In this document: positions 1 through 12,106 of the stretch, piece after piece
How positions within the stretch are numbered: position 1 is the stretch's first letter
Layout of the letters: every line of letters begins with the position of its first letter
Origin: Annona cherimola
Taxonomy: Eukaryota; Streptophyta; Magnoliopsida; Magnoliales; Annonaceae
Length of the DNA: 64,000 nt
NCBI GenBank assembly: GCA_030490835.1
Contig: CM059973.1
Coordinates: 56,238,008 to 56,302,007, forward strand
Direction: 5' to 3'
Notes under the pieces: generated by a model
The model's input: the letters and a program-made list of their open reading frames with translations, nothing else
Told to the model about the DNA's origin: nothing
Database searches by the model: none
Program-made: the position numbers and the translations under genes

Positions 1-355
1 CAGAAATAAGAAGTCCACTCAAGTCACTAATGGAGTTGAGTTGTGTTGCAACTTGACCCAAGTTGCATGCGAAGTCGACTTCGGGTGCAATTTCACCTGC
101 CCGCATGTCTACATTGTTAACTCTGTCCAAAAATTGAAAGTTGAAGTCAGTACTGGAGTTGGCTTCGATATCAACTTAACCTAAGTCAATGCCTGAGTCA
201 ATTTGGCTTACGACTTGTCCTGTCATGCTTTGAATCTTGAAATAACTAATCCTTATGTCATCTTAACACAAATGCTAGTCCCTTAAAAACTCTCAAATTG
301 AATTACTAAGCATCAAAACATGAATTGTGTTTGATTTGTCATTCATTTACAACAA
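1..355 (-). repeat. SIRE-type LTR remnant (element G, 3' LTR, truncated by the window edge)
   Basis: The stretch carries the degenerate AAGTCG/GTCGACTT motif series that fills the U3 of the other SIRE LTRs in this window. It ends in a segment resembling their minus-strand start, an AATCATCAAAAC-like tract before a decayed CCAACA end. The left side runs off the window. Immediately to the right lies gag, not pol, so the internal region of this element has suffered a large deletion. The right edge is approximate. Confidence 0.6.
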
Positions 356-389
356 GTAACCATTTGAAATAGGCATTGCTCATGTTTAG

Positions 390-2197
390 GAGGGACAAAT
401 TCTAGCCTTATAGGTATCCAAACTAATTTAGCTAATTTATTATATAATTTCTTAACTTTGCGTTGGTAGACTTTGTGTCCAAGTTTATTGCAAAAATTAC
501 ATGCCTTATATTTCCTTTAGGGAGCACTCCAAGTGTTTGTTGGTTACCAAGTTGGTTTTCTTATCCAAGCCATTTTTGTTAGTCTAACTTGACTTCTTGA
601 GGCAGCAAGGTTTTTTTAGGGTTTTACCCACTTGGGAGCATTCATTTTTTTGCATTCACCTTGCTCGAATGTGGAGTATCCAAGTCATCTTTTGCTAGTT
701 TGAGTTGTTATATTGAGGAACATTTTGACTCTCTCTCTCTCAGATTAGAGAATTTTGTCAATGCTTCATTCAAAACTGCATTCTCCCTTTTAATTTCTCA
801 ATTTTAGCTAATAATGTTTTAATCTCTTCAACTAGAGACTTGACACTTTCAGCTAATTTTCAATTTACTATTATTATAGAGTCACATTGTCTTTTCTATC
901 AACATATTTGAGTCCAAGCTTTCTTGTTTTATCAAATAATGAATCATAAACTTGTTGTGTTTCCTCTAACATATCTCATTTGAGATATTCATTTGTAGAA
1001 GAGTAATTTGATTTAAAAAGAGAATCATTTGATTTAGATGTTACCGCACAGTTACTTGAATAGTTTGTTGAAGTGGCATTGTTTTGATTCATCTTTGTAG
1101 CTATAAAGCAGTTGAAAGAGTCTTCCTCTTCAATTCTTGCAACACAATAGATCCTTGCACAGTTTGTAGCTTCATGATCTTCACTTGAAGGGCTGCTTGA
1201 TGAGAATGGATCTTCATTTACATATATTCCTCTTCCCTTAGGCTTTGAGAACTTCCTTGAACCGCTCTTCTCTTTTCTATCTCGTCTCTCCTTGGGCTAG
1301 TTTTCATCATGTGTGGGACATTATGCTTTCATGTGTCCCACTCTACCACACTTGTAGCATTTGGGAGTATCTTCCTTTGTTGTTTCTATTTCTTTTATTA
1401 TAGGTCTTGGAGGACCCTACATTCTTTCCTTTCCTCACAAATTTTTCGAATTTCTTAGTGAGAAATGCGTTCTCTTCATCTTCATTTTGGAATGATGATG
1501 TGGACTCATTTGAGCTTTGATGTGTAGCCTTAACGTGAGAGTCTTCTTCCCTTTGTTGTGTTCTTCATTTTTCTTCTTCTTTATTAACTCATGTGACATC
1601 AGTGAGCTAATAAGGTCTTTGAGATTTAAGGCTGAGATACTTTGCTTTTTCAATTGTTGTAATCTTTGGTGTCCATGATTTCGATAATGCTCGAAGAATC
1701 TTCATTACTTGTTCAGATTCAAAAATTGTCTTTTCTAGGCCTCTTAAAGCATTAATAATTTTTCAAAATCTAGCAAGCATCTTAAAAATATTTTTGATTT
1801 CAAGTATTTTGAAGCTTTCTAATTCTCATATAAGAACGTTTCTTCTCGCCCTTTCGATTTGAGAAGTACCCTCATAAATTGAAGTGAGAGTGCACTAAAT
1901 TCCTTTGGCGATAAAGAAAGATGGCACTCGACTGTACTCTATAGCAGTTAGAGCACAAGAGGTCATGACCAGTGCATTACTCTTCACTATTCTTACCTTC
2001 TCCTTGATCCAATGGGACACTCTTTCACTTGTAGGTAAAGTAATACCATCTTGGATGGCTAACTAAGAATCCATATCAATGGTCATTACAAGTTGTTTCA
2101 TTCTCAATTTCTATTATGCAAAATTATTTCCATCAAATAAGGGTGGCCTTATAAACAACTGACCCTCAGCGAAAGTAGGAATAGAAGTTAATTGGGA
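390..2197 (-). pseudogene. gag: gag relic of SIRE-type element G
   Basis: Minus-strand translation follows the gag of elements A and F in order: an N-terminal capsid part (near 2190-1700), the LKDLISSLMSHELIKK block (1653-1590), a first zinc knuckle CYKCGRVGHMKA near 1360-1310 followed by a stop, and a second knuckle CNKLGHKVYQ near 510-465 whose last cysteine is changed to arginine. The start codon is lost and frameshifts and stops are frequent, so it cannot encode Gag. In the family, Gag forms the cytoplasmic virus-like particle and its zinc knuckles bind genomic RNA. No pol follows it toward the left LTR. It is the most decayed of the four SIRE gag copies here. Confidence 0.75.
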
Positions 2198-2234
2198 TGT
2201 TTTATAATATATCTTTTTGGTAGAATCTCAAAGA

Positions 2235-2249
2235 CCTACCATGATACCA
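2235..2249 (-). other. primer-binding site relic (tRNA-iMet type), element G
   Basis: On the minus strand this reads TGGTATCATGGTAGG, close to the TGGTATCAGAGC site complementary to the 3' end of initiator tRNA-Met. It lies two bases inside the LTR edge, the same spacing as in A, F and E. Confidence 0.7.
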
Positions 2250-2251
2250 CT

Positions 2252-3775
2252 TATTGGTCCTGCATTTATGGCAAAATCTAAGAAGGGAGAGGTGAATTAG
2301 GTTCTTAAAAAATTCTTTGATAATTTAAAACTTTAACTCATTGTAAGTTAAGTCCCCTTAATTAAAAGATAGAGGGCAATAGAGAGCAATAAATAAATGG
2401 AAGCAATCACCCACAAGAAACACAATGATATATAATGGATTGGGCAACCTACCATACTTTACTCTTCTAAGTACACACTCCCTTATGTCTTGGGTTCCAC
2501 TATCTTAGTGAAATTAAGATCAAAGTCATTGCTCTCTTCTAGATGATAGCTCCAGAAGGCATTTACAACAATTGCACAAGTAAATGGTGACTTCCACTCC
2601 AACCATACACTACTTGTCATAACTTGGTCTTGGACTCCAACACCAAGCCAATATCACAATACAACAATGATGATTTAAATAAAGAAATTTACACATTACA
2701 GATTTGTGTAGAGAAATTGAAGCACTAGAGAAGACTCTTGAGAAGCTTAAGGAGGTGAAAACTTGTAGGTTCCTTCAGTATAAGTGAGAGTCTATCTTGT
2801 AGATCAATTAATGCACACTTAGAAGCTTAAGGATGGGCAGTTAGAAGCTCAATCGATGTTCTTGCTAACCCTTATAACTCTTATTGGCATGTCTTAAATA
2901 GCTGTGAAGGTTTTTTGAACATTGAAGGGAAGGCGGCACATATCAAATGCGCTAACTTTCAATTTTTTCCAACCATTGTGATGCAAGTCGAAGCTAGAGT
3001 AGATTTGGATGCAACTTCGCCAAAGTCGCAGATTGGAATCGACTTGAGATGCAACTTTGGTCGATCTTTTCTTTATACTAGGCTTTTTATCTTATCTTTT
3101 GCTTTTTATAGTCCCTTCTTGGATCAACTTGGTCCTAGACTTGACACAAGTAGCAAGCGAAGTTGACTTAGGTGCTCGACTTCACTAAACGTTACAAACT
3201 TGAAACCTTGAAATTTTATTTTTCTAAATTAACTCCCATGCTTTAAGTCTTGAACTTGACCCAAGTTGCAAGTGAAGTCAACTTCAATATACGACTTTAC
3301 TCTTGGTACTTGGAAAAATCTGTGCATTTTCTTCCAAAATGCCAAGTCTTAGAATTGAGTCGGTTTCATATCCGACTTGACCTAAGTCTCAGGGTAAAGT
3401 TGACATCAATTCTTCGAATTTAGTTTCTGCTACACGATGGGCCCCAACTCGCATCTTGAGTTAACTCTGGTTTGTGACTTGACTTAAGTCACACATGGAG
3501 TTTACTTCAGTTACGACTTCACTTGCGCAAGTGTTCAAAATGTCTGTTCTGACTTTGAAATGCCATTCAAAGTCAACTTAGCTCATTGAATTGGCCTAAG
3601 TCGATGCTGAAATTTGCTTCACAATGCAAACTTCACTATTTTATCTCAAATTTGGGATTATAACTTTCAAACATTAAACCAAACACATTAGTTCTTTAAA
3701 TAATCTCAAAATTTGGTTGTTAATCATCAAAATATGGATGTTTCTTGATTTTCGAGATTTAAATGAGTTCACAAT
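2252..3775 (-). repeat. 5' LTR of SIRE-type element G
   Basis: It begins (plus-strand reading) with TATTGGTCC, a decayed TGTTGGTCCCGAG edge, then the block 'aagaagggagaggtgaattaggtt' type sequence seen just inside all SIRE LTRs here. Decayed GTCGAC-type motifs fill about 2960-3640, upstream of the transcription start on the minus strand. The right end is ragged, so the boundary is approximate. Heavy divergence from the left copy marks an old insertion. Confidence 0.7.
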
Positions 3776-4047
3776 AGCAAGCACTTCCATAAGACTGAAA
3801 TAAGGGCTTGTTTGCTAGTATGTTATCTTTGTGTGATAGTGCTTTTGAAAAATTTGAAGTTGTCTAACTAAAACTAAAATTATACCTTTCAAAAATAATA
3901 ACCTAATAATACTAAAAACTTTTAAATTTATTTGAGTATCTCTTAGATACTTCCCTTTAGATTACTAGTAGTAGGATTTTACTGCAAATGGAAGTTAAGC
4001 CAAATTAGCCCCAAGTCTCCTATCGACCATTAGTTTTGTCAAGGTAA
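3776..4047. other. unassigned AT-rich spacer
   Basis: I see no ORF, repeat or motif I can name between the ragged end of element G and the gypsy LTR. Confidence 0.4.
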
Positions 4048-5443
4048 TGTTCGCAATCTCTCTACAAGTGTATTTTCCGTAGATTTTAGTCTATAAAATA
4101 TCAATCCAACAGAGAATTCGGGACATAAGACGTTGGATTTAAACACTTCATAACAAAAATTAAGAGAGTAAAATAAGAAGAAAGAAGAAAATAACAAAGA
4201 AGAAAGTTAATATAAAAAAAGTAGAATGGGAATTAGAAATCATAGAATGAGAGTACCTAGAGTCTAGGATTTCACATGCAACAACTGCAATGGATATATG
4301 GAATTTCAGATATTAAGTGTTAAAGGAGAACTATTCCTATATTCTCCTTGCATTTTCTTTCGAAACCTACATGACATACCCTAATCTTCTTAACCACCTA
4401 CTTAAGTCTATTAGAATTAATTAAGGTTTGTGGAAATTCATAGAATTTCTCAAGGTCATCATGCTTATTTTCATGGTCTTAGATTTCCAGGTTTAACATC
4501 TTGATTATTGTATATTAAACTTCCATTTTTCGATTCCTTTACCCAATATATGAGAATCATTGCCAAAGTATAGGCCTTCACACTAAGCAAGCATTGAATC
4601 ATAAGATATTAAATGAACGCAAAATATATTAAATAATTTAGCTACAATATTTGTTCATTAGAGGCATGCTACATCTTAAATCCTAGATAATGAGTTTAGT
4701 CTAGCATGTTTATAATAAAAATTAAACACAAAATAATATTGTATTCAATCTCCATCATAAACAAGATCATTAAAATCAAATGAAAGGAAGAAAGGAAAAG
4801 CTTATTAATCGGAAGCCCCGATGGTGTCTGGACCACTCCCAACAATTCGTCGTCTTGCTTCTGGCATTGTGCTCTTCACTCTTATAGCTCTCGGACCTCA
4901 ACCCTAGCTTCAAGGACATTCTAAGATACTTTGGGACGTTCCTAAGAGGTGTTTATGTATATTTCCGAAGGAAACTTGCACACAGAGCTCAATTTGTGCA
5001 AGAATTTGTGTAGCTAGGGTCCCACATGGTTTGAACCATGTGGCACTTTGGAGTGCGCTATTCCGTGCGTAGTTGTGCACAGTTTCATCCTATTTCACGC
5101 CAAAACTTTCCCGACGTGTTCTAGCTTTCTTTGATCCTTGTTTTAAGTCCTTTATACCATCAAAATCATCAAATTTAATGCGGTCTTGATCCTTGATCTC
5201 TGAACTTCTCGAACAGACACGACTTTCTCGCACACCGCGCCAAATAAGCAGACCATCTTTAACGGCTCATAACTTTTGATCCGGGAGGAGCTACGAGAGC
5301 CGCAGCATATCAACAAAAAGCATTTTTGGAGCCCGTCAATGTGGCAATTTTGATAAGCCTAGTAAAGCCCCTTTTCGACATCAAAATCCACTATTTCTAT
5401 ATGATTTAGGGCTCCAAATTTGTATGTCCTTTCCTGTTTTACA
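4048..5443 (-). repeat. Ty3/gypsy LTR, minus orientation, apparently solitary
   Basis: Read on the minus strand it starts TGTAAAACAGG and ends GAGAGATTGCGAACA. The last 13 bases match the end of the LTR at 10221-12106 (GAGATTGCGAACA), and the sequence before it aligns with the corresponding parts of the two plus-strand LTRs of element H. This is therefore an inverted, diverged relative of that family. The flanking 5-mers (ggtaa, caaat) do not match, and I see no primer site next to its 3' end, so it is a solo LTR with decayed flanks or a truncated element. Confidence 0.55.
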
Positions 5444-5595
5444 CAAATCAATCAATTGTGAATGTTTTGTTCTAAGTAAAGCTAAATTAATCAAAATATT
5501 ATTCAAAATATATTAAACACTCAAGTTGTTATTAATTAATAATCAAATACATAATATAAAAATGACTCAACTGCAATTACAACCACATTCAGAAG

Positions 5596-5892
5596 TGATG
5601 AGTTATTAAGGTTTATCTTATATCTTATGTAATGATTCTAAGTATAAATTTATATCAAGTGTTTGTCTAAGATTGTACATGAGATTGTTATATGAGTGCT
5701 ATAAAAAAGTATGTGGACTATATGGTTTAGTATAATAGAGAATAGACTATAAGATTCACAAAGAGAGGCAATCTCTTGCATGTAAGAAAAAATTATAATT
5801 ATTGCTTAAATAATAAATCACCTTTTCTCTAATGGAGCCCTGTTAATTTTCTCTATTTTGTATGATCACATTGTGTTCTCAACCCTTAATAA
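5596..5892 (+). repeat. short Ty1/copia LTR remnant
   Basis: The stretch begins TGATGAGTTATTAAGG and ends in ...TCTCAACCCTTAATAA, directly followed by a copia primer-site relic. The length near 300 bp suits a compact copia lineage rather than the 1.6-1.9 kb SIRE LTRs nearby. No internal domain follows: after about 150 bp the H gypsy LTR starts, so the rest is lost or displaced. Confidence 0.55.
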
Positions 5893-5893
5893 G

Positions 5894-5906
5894 TAGTATC
5901 AGAGCT
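5894..5906 (+). other. primer-binding site relic (tRNA-iMet type)
   Basis: TAGTATCAGAGCT differs by one base from TGGTATCAGAGCT, the initiator-Met complement used by plant copia elements. It sits at the expected spot just after the short LTR. Confidence 0.6.
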
Positions 5907-6060
5907 AAGTGGAGAAGCTACTTAGGTTAGGAAACTTGAGTGCGATAAGAAGAGGAATTTGTAAGCAGAATACATTGATCTATGGTGCATATCTAGTTAA
6001 TTGCAAGCATTGCTGTTGGATCAGATGACTAGTGTAGTTCGTTTGTAGATTGATAATAGT

Positions 6061-7903
6061 TGTAAAATAATAATATATTTTGTGGGTATTTTTATCACAT
6101 TTTGTGGAGAATTATTTGAATTTAACATGAACTTCACTTTAAAATGTGTATTTGTAATAATTGCATATTAAATCTTAATTCAAAGTAATTTAAATGATTT
6201 TTGTGATATTTGAGTTTGAAATTTGAAATATTTATTGCTATGGTGTGTGTGTATATATATATCTGAGGATAATTTTTATATTAAAAATTACTTCGGCGGA
6301 ATTTTATTAATAGCTAAAATTGTACATTTATTTTACAGGAGCAATCTCAAACGTCTAAGTGCCTAATTAATATGGGGCCTCACCACTTTAATTATTCTAA
6401 GAAGCCATGCTTGCAATTGAAGTCCAAAGTTGTCTCGGAGAATCAAATTCATGCATCCAGCCGTACAATTTAGCCATGCGCCGTCAATCTAAGCCAACCG
6501 TCTATACTACTCCAATTGCGTTAAGCTTTCCATCAACACCATCCAAGCAACGGGTCCCACGAGTTCAACAAGTCCAAACCATCCAAATTTTTATGTCCAA
6601 GCTGTCCAAAGATGCCGTGCTTTCCACCGCCAAATCGAAACTGTCCAGGCTGTCCAAAACAAGCCATCAAGTCAGCTGTCCACCGCACAAGCTCATCTGA
6701 GCCGTCCATTTAATTTCTCTCAAAGCCCATTCAGCACAACTGCTTAAGCAATGCAATGCACCGCCCTTTTTCAACACCGAATTATTCCATTCAGGCAATG
6801 CAATCTGAAGCCATCCAAGCATGATAAGCAGCAAATCAACAGCTTGAAATTCAGCTGCATTCATTGCCTAGAAAATGACATCAAAACCATGCAGTCTAGC
6901 AAATGCATGAATTGCGTAAGCTTTGCATAATGCAAAGTTAAGCAAAGCAATTCCAGCGTTATAAAAATGGTGCGGCGACACAGAAAATTGGGAGGAGAGA
7001 AATTAGAGTGAATTTGAGAGTAGAATTTTTAGAGAAAGATGGAGAGAAAATTGTAAGGGTTTACAAAAAGGCGAAGAGCATGAGTCAAGAATAGAGCGGA
7101 GAGTTATAAGGAGCGGTCGACACATTATTGAAGCTTCAATCAATAAGCTTTTCGTTCTTCTTTCCTTCGTATATTAATTATCTTATTTAAGATGAATTTA
7201 AATTTTAATTTTATTTGAAACTTAAACATACTCTGCTAAGCTCTAAATCTAGGGTTAAGATGTAGCGCTCGTACAATGTAGCAGGGCAGATGGTTTTGAT
7301 TTATTTATGATGTATATCATTAATTTAATATTTTGTGTTTTCAATGGTTGCTTAGTGTTTGAGCTTGCATCTTAGCAATAATTTCATATATATTATGTGA
7401 TAGAACCGATAGGTAGAAATATAATATACGATAATCAATATACTAAACCTGAAAGTCTAAGACTACAAGAATAGGTAGGATGACCTTGAAGAATCTCACG
7501 AATGACCATAGAATTTAATGTTTCCTAATTGACTTAATCCCATGAGAATATGTGGTTAAGAAAATTAGAGTACACCTCGTAGGTTGTGAGAGAAGGTGTA
7601 AGGATAAATTAGAGTTTGTTTTCCTTTAACAAACAATATCCGGATTAAATAATCAAACCACGTATCTATTACAGTTGTTGCATATGAAACCCTAGACCCT
7701 AGGTACTTGCTATCTACTTTCTAATATTTGTTTTATGTTCTAAATTGTATTTTCTCTTACTACTTTTCTATTTTCTATTCCATTTTACTCTTTTTATATT
7801 CAATAAAAAAGCGTTTAAAACAAAATCCATAGTCTTAAGTTTTTTATGGAAACGATATTTATATACTACAATCTATGACCCATGCACTTCCAGTGAGATT
7901 CTA
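6061..7903 (+). repeat. Athila-type gypsy LTR (element H, 5' copy)
   Basis: It starts TGTAAAATAATAATATATTTTG and shares its whole layout with 10221-12106: an AT-rich head, a C/A-rich middle with repeated 'CCATCCA'/'CCGTCCA' words, a purine-rich transcript-start region near 6990-7090, and a tail with 'ccctagaccctagg' and 'gacccatgcac'. By eye the two copies differ at roughly a quarter of sites, so they are very old or belong to sister elements. The 3' edge near 7903 is decayed, but the adjacent primer site fixes it to within a few bases. A (GT)n(TA)n microsatellite sits near 6243-6262. Confidence 0.65.
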
Positions 7904-7914
7904 AAAAAGTATTT

Positions 7915-7932
7915 AGGCGCCGTTGCTGGGGA
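7915..7932 (+). other. primer-binding site relic, tRNA-Asp type (element H)
   Basis: AGGCGCCGTTGCTGGGGAG is TGGCGCCGTTGCCGGGGA with few changes. That sequence is the reverse complement of the 3' end of plant tRNA-Asp, the primer of Athila/Tat gypsy elements. The intact version occurs in element B. Confidence 0.75.
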
Positions 7933-8193
7933 GTTTAGCGTTACTTTTGACTTTGAGTTTAGACACTTTTCTTTCTCTTTCTTTTTCTTTTTCTATTCTC
8001 TATTCATTCTTTTGCTTCTCTCTCAACTATCACTTCTATTCTCTCTTTTTTGAATTGGCTTGTGGTGCTAAAATCTCATCTTTGATTCTTTACTACTACA
8101 TTCACAGTTGCTAAAATTTACTATTGTATACACCCACATACTTGCAACTATGCTAAACAACTAGCTAAGAAACTATTTGTTGTTGACTTTGAG

Positions 8194-9090
8194 ATGGAAA
8201 ATACTTTAAGGAGAAAAGTTCAACAACGCCGAAAACAATAATTATCATCCACCACAAACTGAGCATGCAGAACACCAAGCGAAGAACAACAACTGCCTAG
8301 GGGGATGACCCTGAGTGACTAGAATCGTCCAAAACCATAAGGCTTCAGATCTTGCATCGTCGGGCCTGAAATCAAGGCAAGGAACTTTGAACTCAAATCG
8401 GGGTTTATCCAAATGGTTTAAAAGGACTAGTTTGCTGGACTTCCTTTTAAGAACTTTAATGTACATATCACCAAATTCCTACTACTGTGCAACATAATTA
8501 GGGTACAAGGTATTCCACAAGAGGTAATCCGTCTTTACTCTTCCCATTTTTCTTCATGATAGGGCCAGCGAGTGGTTCTTCTCCGTGCCACCCAACTCTT
8601 CACCACTTGGGATGATCTTTCAACTGCATTCTTTGAGAAATAATTTCCACCCACAGACTAAGAAGATCAAAGACATAATCAATTGGTCCGTCTAAAAAGA
8701 TAATGAAACCCTCTGCGACACGTGGGAGAGAATGAAAAACTTGCAGTACAAGTGCCTGCACCACGATATTCCACAAGGTGATATAATAGAAAACTTCTTC
8801 GACAGAGTTGATAGATCAATGAAAAGTGCCATCAATTCAGATGCTAGTGGCCAATTCATGCAATTGACTAACGAAGAGACACTCGCACTCTTCAAAGATG
8901 TAGCTCTTTATGACTTCCAATACAGCGACATCCAAGGGCCCTCTTGACATGAGTGCATGTATGAGATTGAATCCCTTAATTCATTACACACCAAGTTGAA
9001 CCAAATACTATTGTAATAAAAAATAGGAAGCTGCAGAATGAGGCACAACTTCATCTCAATGTGCCTCTTACAAGATCTACGGGGCATCTC
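8194..9090 (+). pseudogene. gag: Athila-type gag relic of element H
   Basis: The reading frame opens at ATG 8194 (MENTLRRKVQQRR) and is soon broken by stops. From about 8500 a typical plant gypsy capsid region can be followed across stops and frameshifts: LFPFFLHDRASEWFFSVPP, then ETLCDTWERMKNLQYKC, CLHHDIPQGDIIENFFDRV and NEETLALFKDVALYDFQY near 8700-8930. The spacing matches Athila Gag, with the WERFKELLRRCPHHG-type segment in the middle. In the family this protein builds the particle. No zinc knuckle or pol follows: within about 400 bp the sequence becomes AT-rich with a MITE. It cannot be functional. Confidence 0.75.
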
Positions 9091-9119
9091 ATCATATGAA
9101 TCAATGTAGTTCATCATCC

Positions 9120-9455
9120 AAGAGACCTCTGGTGAGCAAGTGCATGTATTTTTGAAAATATAACATAGTTAGATAACTACGCATGCTAACAAGAATTAAA
9201 CAGGCTTAAAAAATTAACTTTGAAATATGCATTAGTATAATTGGGTAAATCATATACATATATATGTTATAAATATATTTTAAATTATGAGTACAAATGG
9301 GGGTCATTGTATAATTTTTATTCGGAATGAAATAATTATAAAATAAAAAATTACATAAAATGAATTCAAAAGAAGGTAAAATTAACTTAAAGATATTTAC
9401 AATCCATCTCCCCACCGAAATCCCAAGCTTTCCGGACCTCGATCGTATACTCCAA
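9120..9455. other. unassigned AT-rich stretch
   Basis: This lies between the gag relic and a hairpin plus MITE. No coding signal is visible. A short self-complementary run (acatatatatgt) sits near 9255-9270. Confidence 0.4.
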
Positions 9456-9472
9456 GGAGCATGCAGCGTTGC

Positions 9473-9782
9473 ATGCTCCTAGGCGCATACATCTATTTTT
9501 TTTAAATATTTTTTTACAATATTGTTAATCTATGTGTATAAATTTTTACCATTTTTGGAGTATTTAAGATATTTATTTTTAATTTATTTTTGAATATCAG
9601 TGGCATTTCAGGTAATTTTAAATTACTAAAATGCCATTGATTTTTAAAAATCCAAAATAAATATCTAAAAATCTCAAAAAATGATAAAAATTGATACATA
9701 CGTTAAATAAACTTAGGTTAACAAGTTCATGAAAAAATTTTGAAAAAAAAAAAAAAAAATAGGTATATGGGCCTGGGAGCAT
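9473..9782. mobile_element. foldback MITE-like element
   Basis: The termini are imperfect inverted repeats, ATGCTCCTAGGCGCATAC at the left and GTATATGGGCCTGGGAGCAT at the right. The interior (about 9545-9694) is itself one long imperfect inverted repeat with a centre near 9620, and an A-run of about 17 lies near the right end. No ORF is present. I could not define a target-site duplication. Just left, 9456-9479 is a perfect 10-bp palindrome with a 4-base loop (GGAGCATGCA/TGCATGCTCC) that shares the GCATGCTCC terminus. Confidence 0.45.
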
Positions 9783-9789
9783 AAGATCA

Positions 9790-10220
9790 GATCCAAAGCT
9801 TTCCAACATCAATTTGAGAGGACAATAGCATGGAAAACCCGCCACAAAAAAAACATCTGCATCAACTTGTAAATCACCGGCAACCACGGAAATTCAGTGT
9901 GGAAAAATCAATCCTCCAATTCCAGCCACTTTCGGTCTCACGAACGGCTCAAACCGAGCTGCCCAAACTAGGAGTTGCCTCGAACCGCAAGTAACCCACC
10001 GGTAACAAGAAACCCTTGCAGTTTTACCCATTCACCGAACGTTCATTTTCTGCAGTTTCAGCAACTCAAATCCAGCCGATGATTTCTCCCATCAATCCAC
10101 CACAAATCTAATTTCAGCAAAACCATCAATGGCCGCAGCCGTTTGCACAAAATTAATCCCGAGACCTCAACATTCCCCGCAATTCAGCCATGAAAAATTC
10201 CAAAAAGGGTTGCTCATCAT
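9790..10220. other. unassigned C/A-rich stretch
   Basis: The composition (many 'cagc', 'aaatcc', 'ccggc' words) is like that of 12107-12900, on the other side of the LTR at 10221-12106. The two parts may be one sequence split by that LTR. No protein or repeat family is recognised. Confidence 0.35.
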
Positions 10221-12106
10221 TGGTAAATCATAATATATTTTGTATGTATTTTTATACCAATTTAGGGGCAATTATTTGAGTTTAATGTAACATTTGTGTT
10301 AAAATATGTTTTCGCAACATTTGGGCATTAAATATTAATTTCAAGTAATTTAAATAATTCTTATGATATTTTAGCTTGAAATTATATTTTTATTTGTTGC
10401 CATAAAATAATTTGTATTTGATATGTTTATTAAAATTATTACAATAATTGAGCATCAAATATTTTTAATATATTCGCCAACTGTTTAATAATATGTATTA
10501 ATTATTTTAAAATTTTATGCAGATTAACGGGCTTTGCAGTGGGGTCCACCATCAAAACCAGCCATAAAATATTCTAGCTTGCAACGTCCATTCTCCAAAA
10601 GGCAATTTTCAACCGTTCATCAAGAAACCATAAATCCAAGTCGTCCAATTTTAATGCATGCTTCCAGATTCTTTAAACCTCCAGCAGATGCTGTCCAATG
10701 CCATGCAACGCACCATGCAACGTGCAATCTAGGCCATCCATTGAATAAATCTTAGCCGTCCAAGACTACAAGTCCTCCAGCCCGTACAAAAATTTGTGTC
10801 CAAGCATCTGAACACCACCAACCAGATAATTCAATCCCAGCCATCCAGAAAATTCACCGTCCATATATGTGACGTACATCAAAGCTATCATTAACGACCA
10901 GCAATTGATTTAAGCCATCTGTCCTAATCTGTTCATAACTTCAGCAAATTAAGCACCACCTCTATAAATCAAATACATGCAATCACTGACCAGCAGCAAT
11001 TCTAAATGATGCAGCCATCCAAGCCAAATATTAAATCCCAGCCGTCCATTAAAATTCATACGCTAAAGGATTCCAGCAGTTATGGTAATTCAGCACGTCA
11101 AAATAGCAATTGCGCATTAGCTAGCAGCCCATGCAAGCACGGGTAAATTGCGCAAATTAGCCTTGCAAACTTGGATTTTACGCAGCTTAAAGAGATATAA
11201 AAGGAGGTATGTCAAAGGCAGAGAGTGCACACAAATTAGAGACAGGAGAATACAACAGAAATTAGAGAGAAGGGGTGAAGAGGACGTAAAGAGCATGGGG
11301 CAAGAGGCGAGTTACGTGGAATAGTCAATACACCATAGGGGCTTCCAACCAATAAGTTTTTCTTTCTGCTTTTCTTTTTATTTTAATTATCTTGTTTGAG
11401 ATGGATATGAATTTTAATTTTATTTTGGACTTAGACATGCTCGATTAAGTCCTAAATCAAGAGTTTAAGATGTAGCATGCTTACAATATAATGAGGTGTG
11501 TGGTTTTGATTTATTTATAATGGATATTATTGTTACTTTAATAGCTTGTGATTTTAATGCTTGTTTTGTACATGAGACCGTATTTTAGCATGATTCCATA
11601 CATTAAGTAATGAAACCAAGAAGTGAAAAGTCTTTTTTTATATATGATAATCAAGATATTAAACCTGAAAATTTAAAACATTGAAAATACACATGATGAT
11701 CTTGAGGAATTTGATGAACGGCTACAAAACTTAATAAATCTTAATTAACTTAACTCCACGAGAATAGGTGGTTAAAAATAGATTACAAGAGAAAGTGCAA
11801 AGATAATTTAGGATTTATTCACCTTTAACAAATAATAATCAGATTAAATAATCATACCACTATTCATTGAAAAGATGCATATGAAATCCTAGACCCTAGG
11901 TGCTCTCATCTTTTGATTTCTATTATTTGTTCTACTGTTGTGATATTTTCTCTCTTCTTTACTATTTTCCCCTTTTATTTTACTTTACTCTCTTGGTATT
12001 TGGAAAAAGTGTTTAAACGGAACGTTTCAAGTCCCAAATTCTCAGTTGACCGATATTTTATATACTATAATCAATGACCCATGCACTCGCTGTGAGATTG
12101 CGAACA
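10221..12106 (+). repeat. Athila-type gypsy LTR (element H 3' copy, or a solo LTR)
   Basis: It begins TGGTAAATCATAATATATTTTG and ends GAGATTGCGAACA, and it is collinear with 6061-7903. Flanking 5-mers are ATCAT on the left and ACTGT on the right. The outer flank of the 5' copy is ATAGT, which matches ACTGT at only three of five positions. The pair may therefore bound one old element or be two independent insertions. A purine-rich block near 11230-11320 corresponds to the transcript start region of the 5' copy. Confidence 0.6.

Noticed and set aside
7745..8114. Hydrophobic Phe/Leu-rich open frames
   Set aside because: They arise from T-rich sequence at the end of H's LTR and leader and span the tRNA-Asp primer site.
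6061..12106. Calling H a single complete element with confidence
   Set aside because: Outer flanks match at only three of five bases and the LTRs are very diverged; a solo LTR next to a truncated element explains the data equally well.
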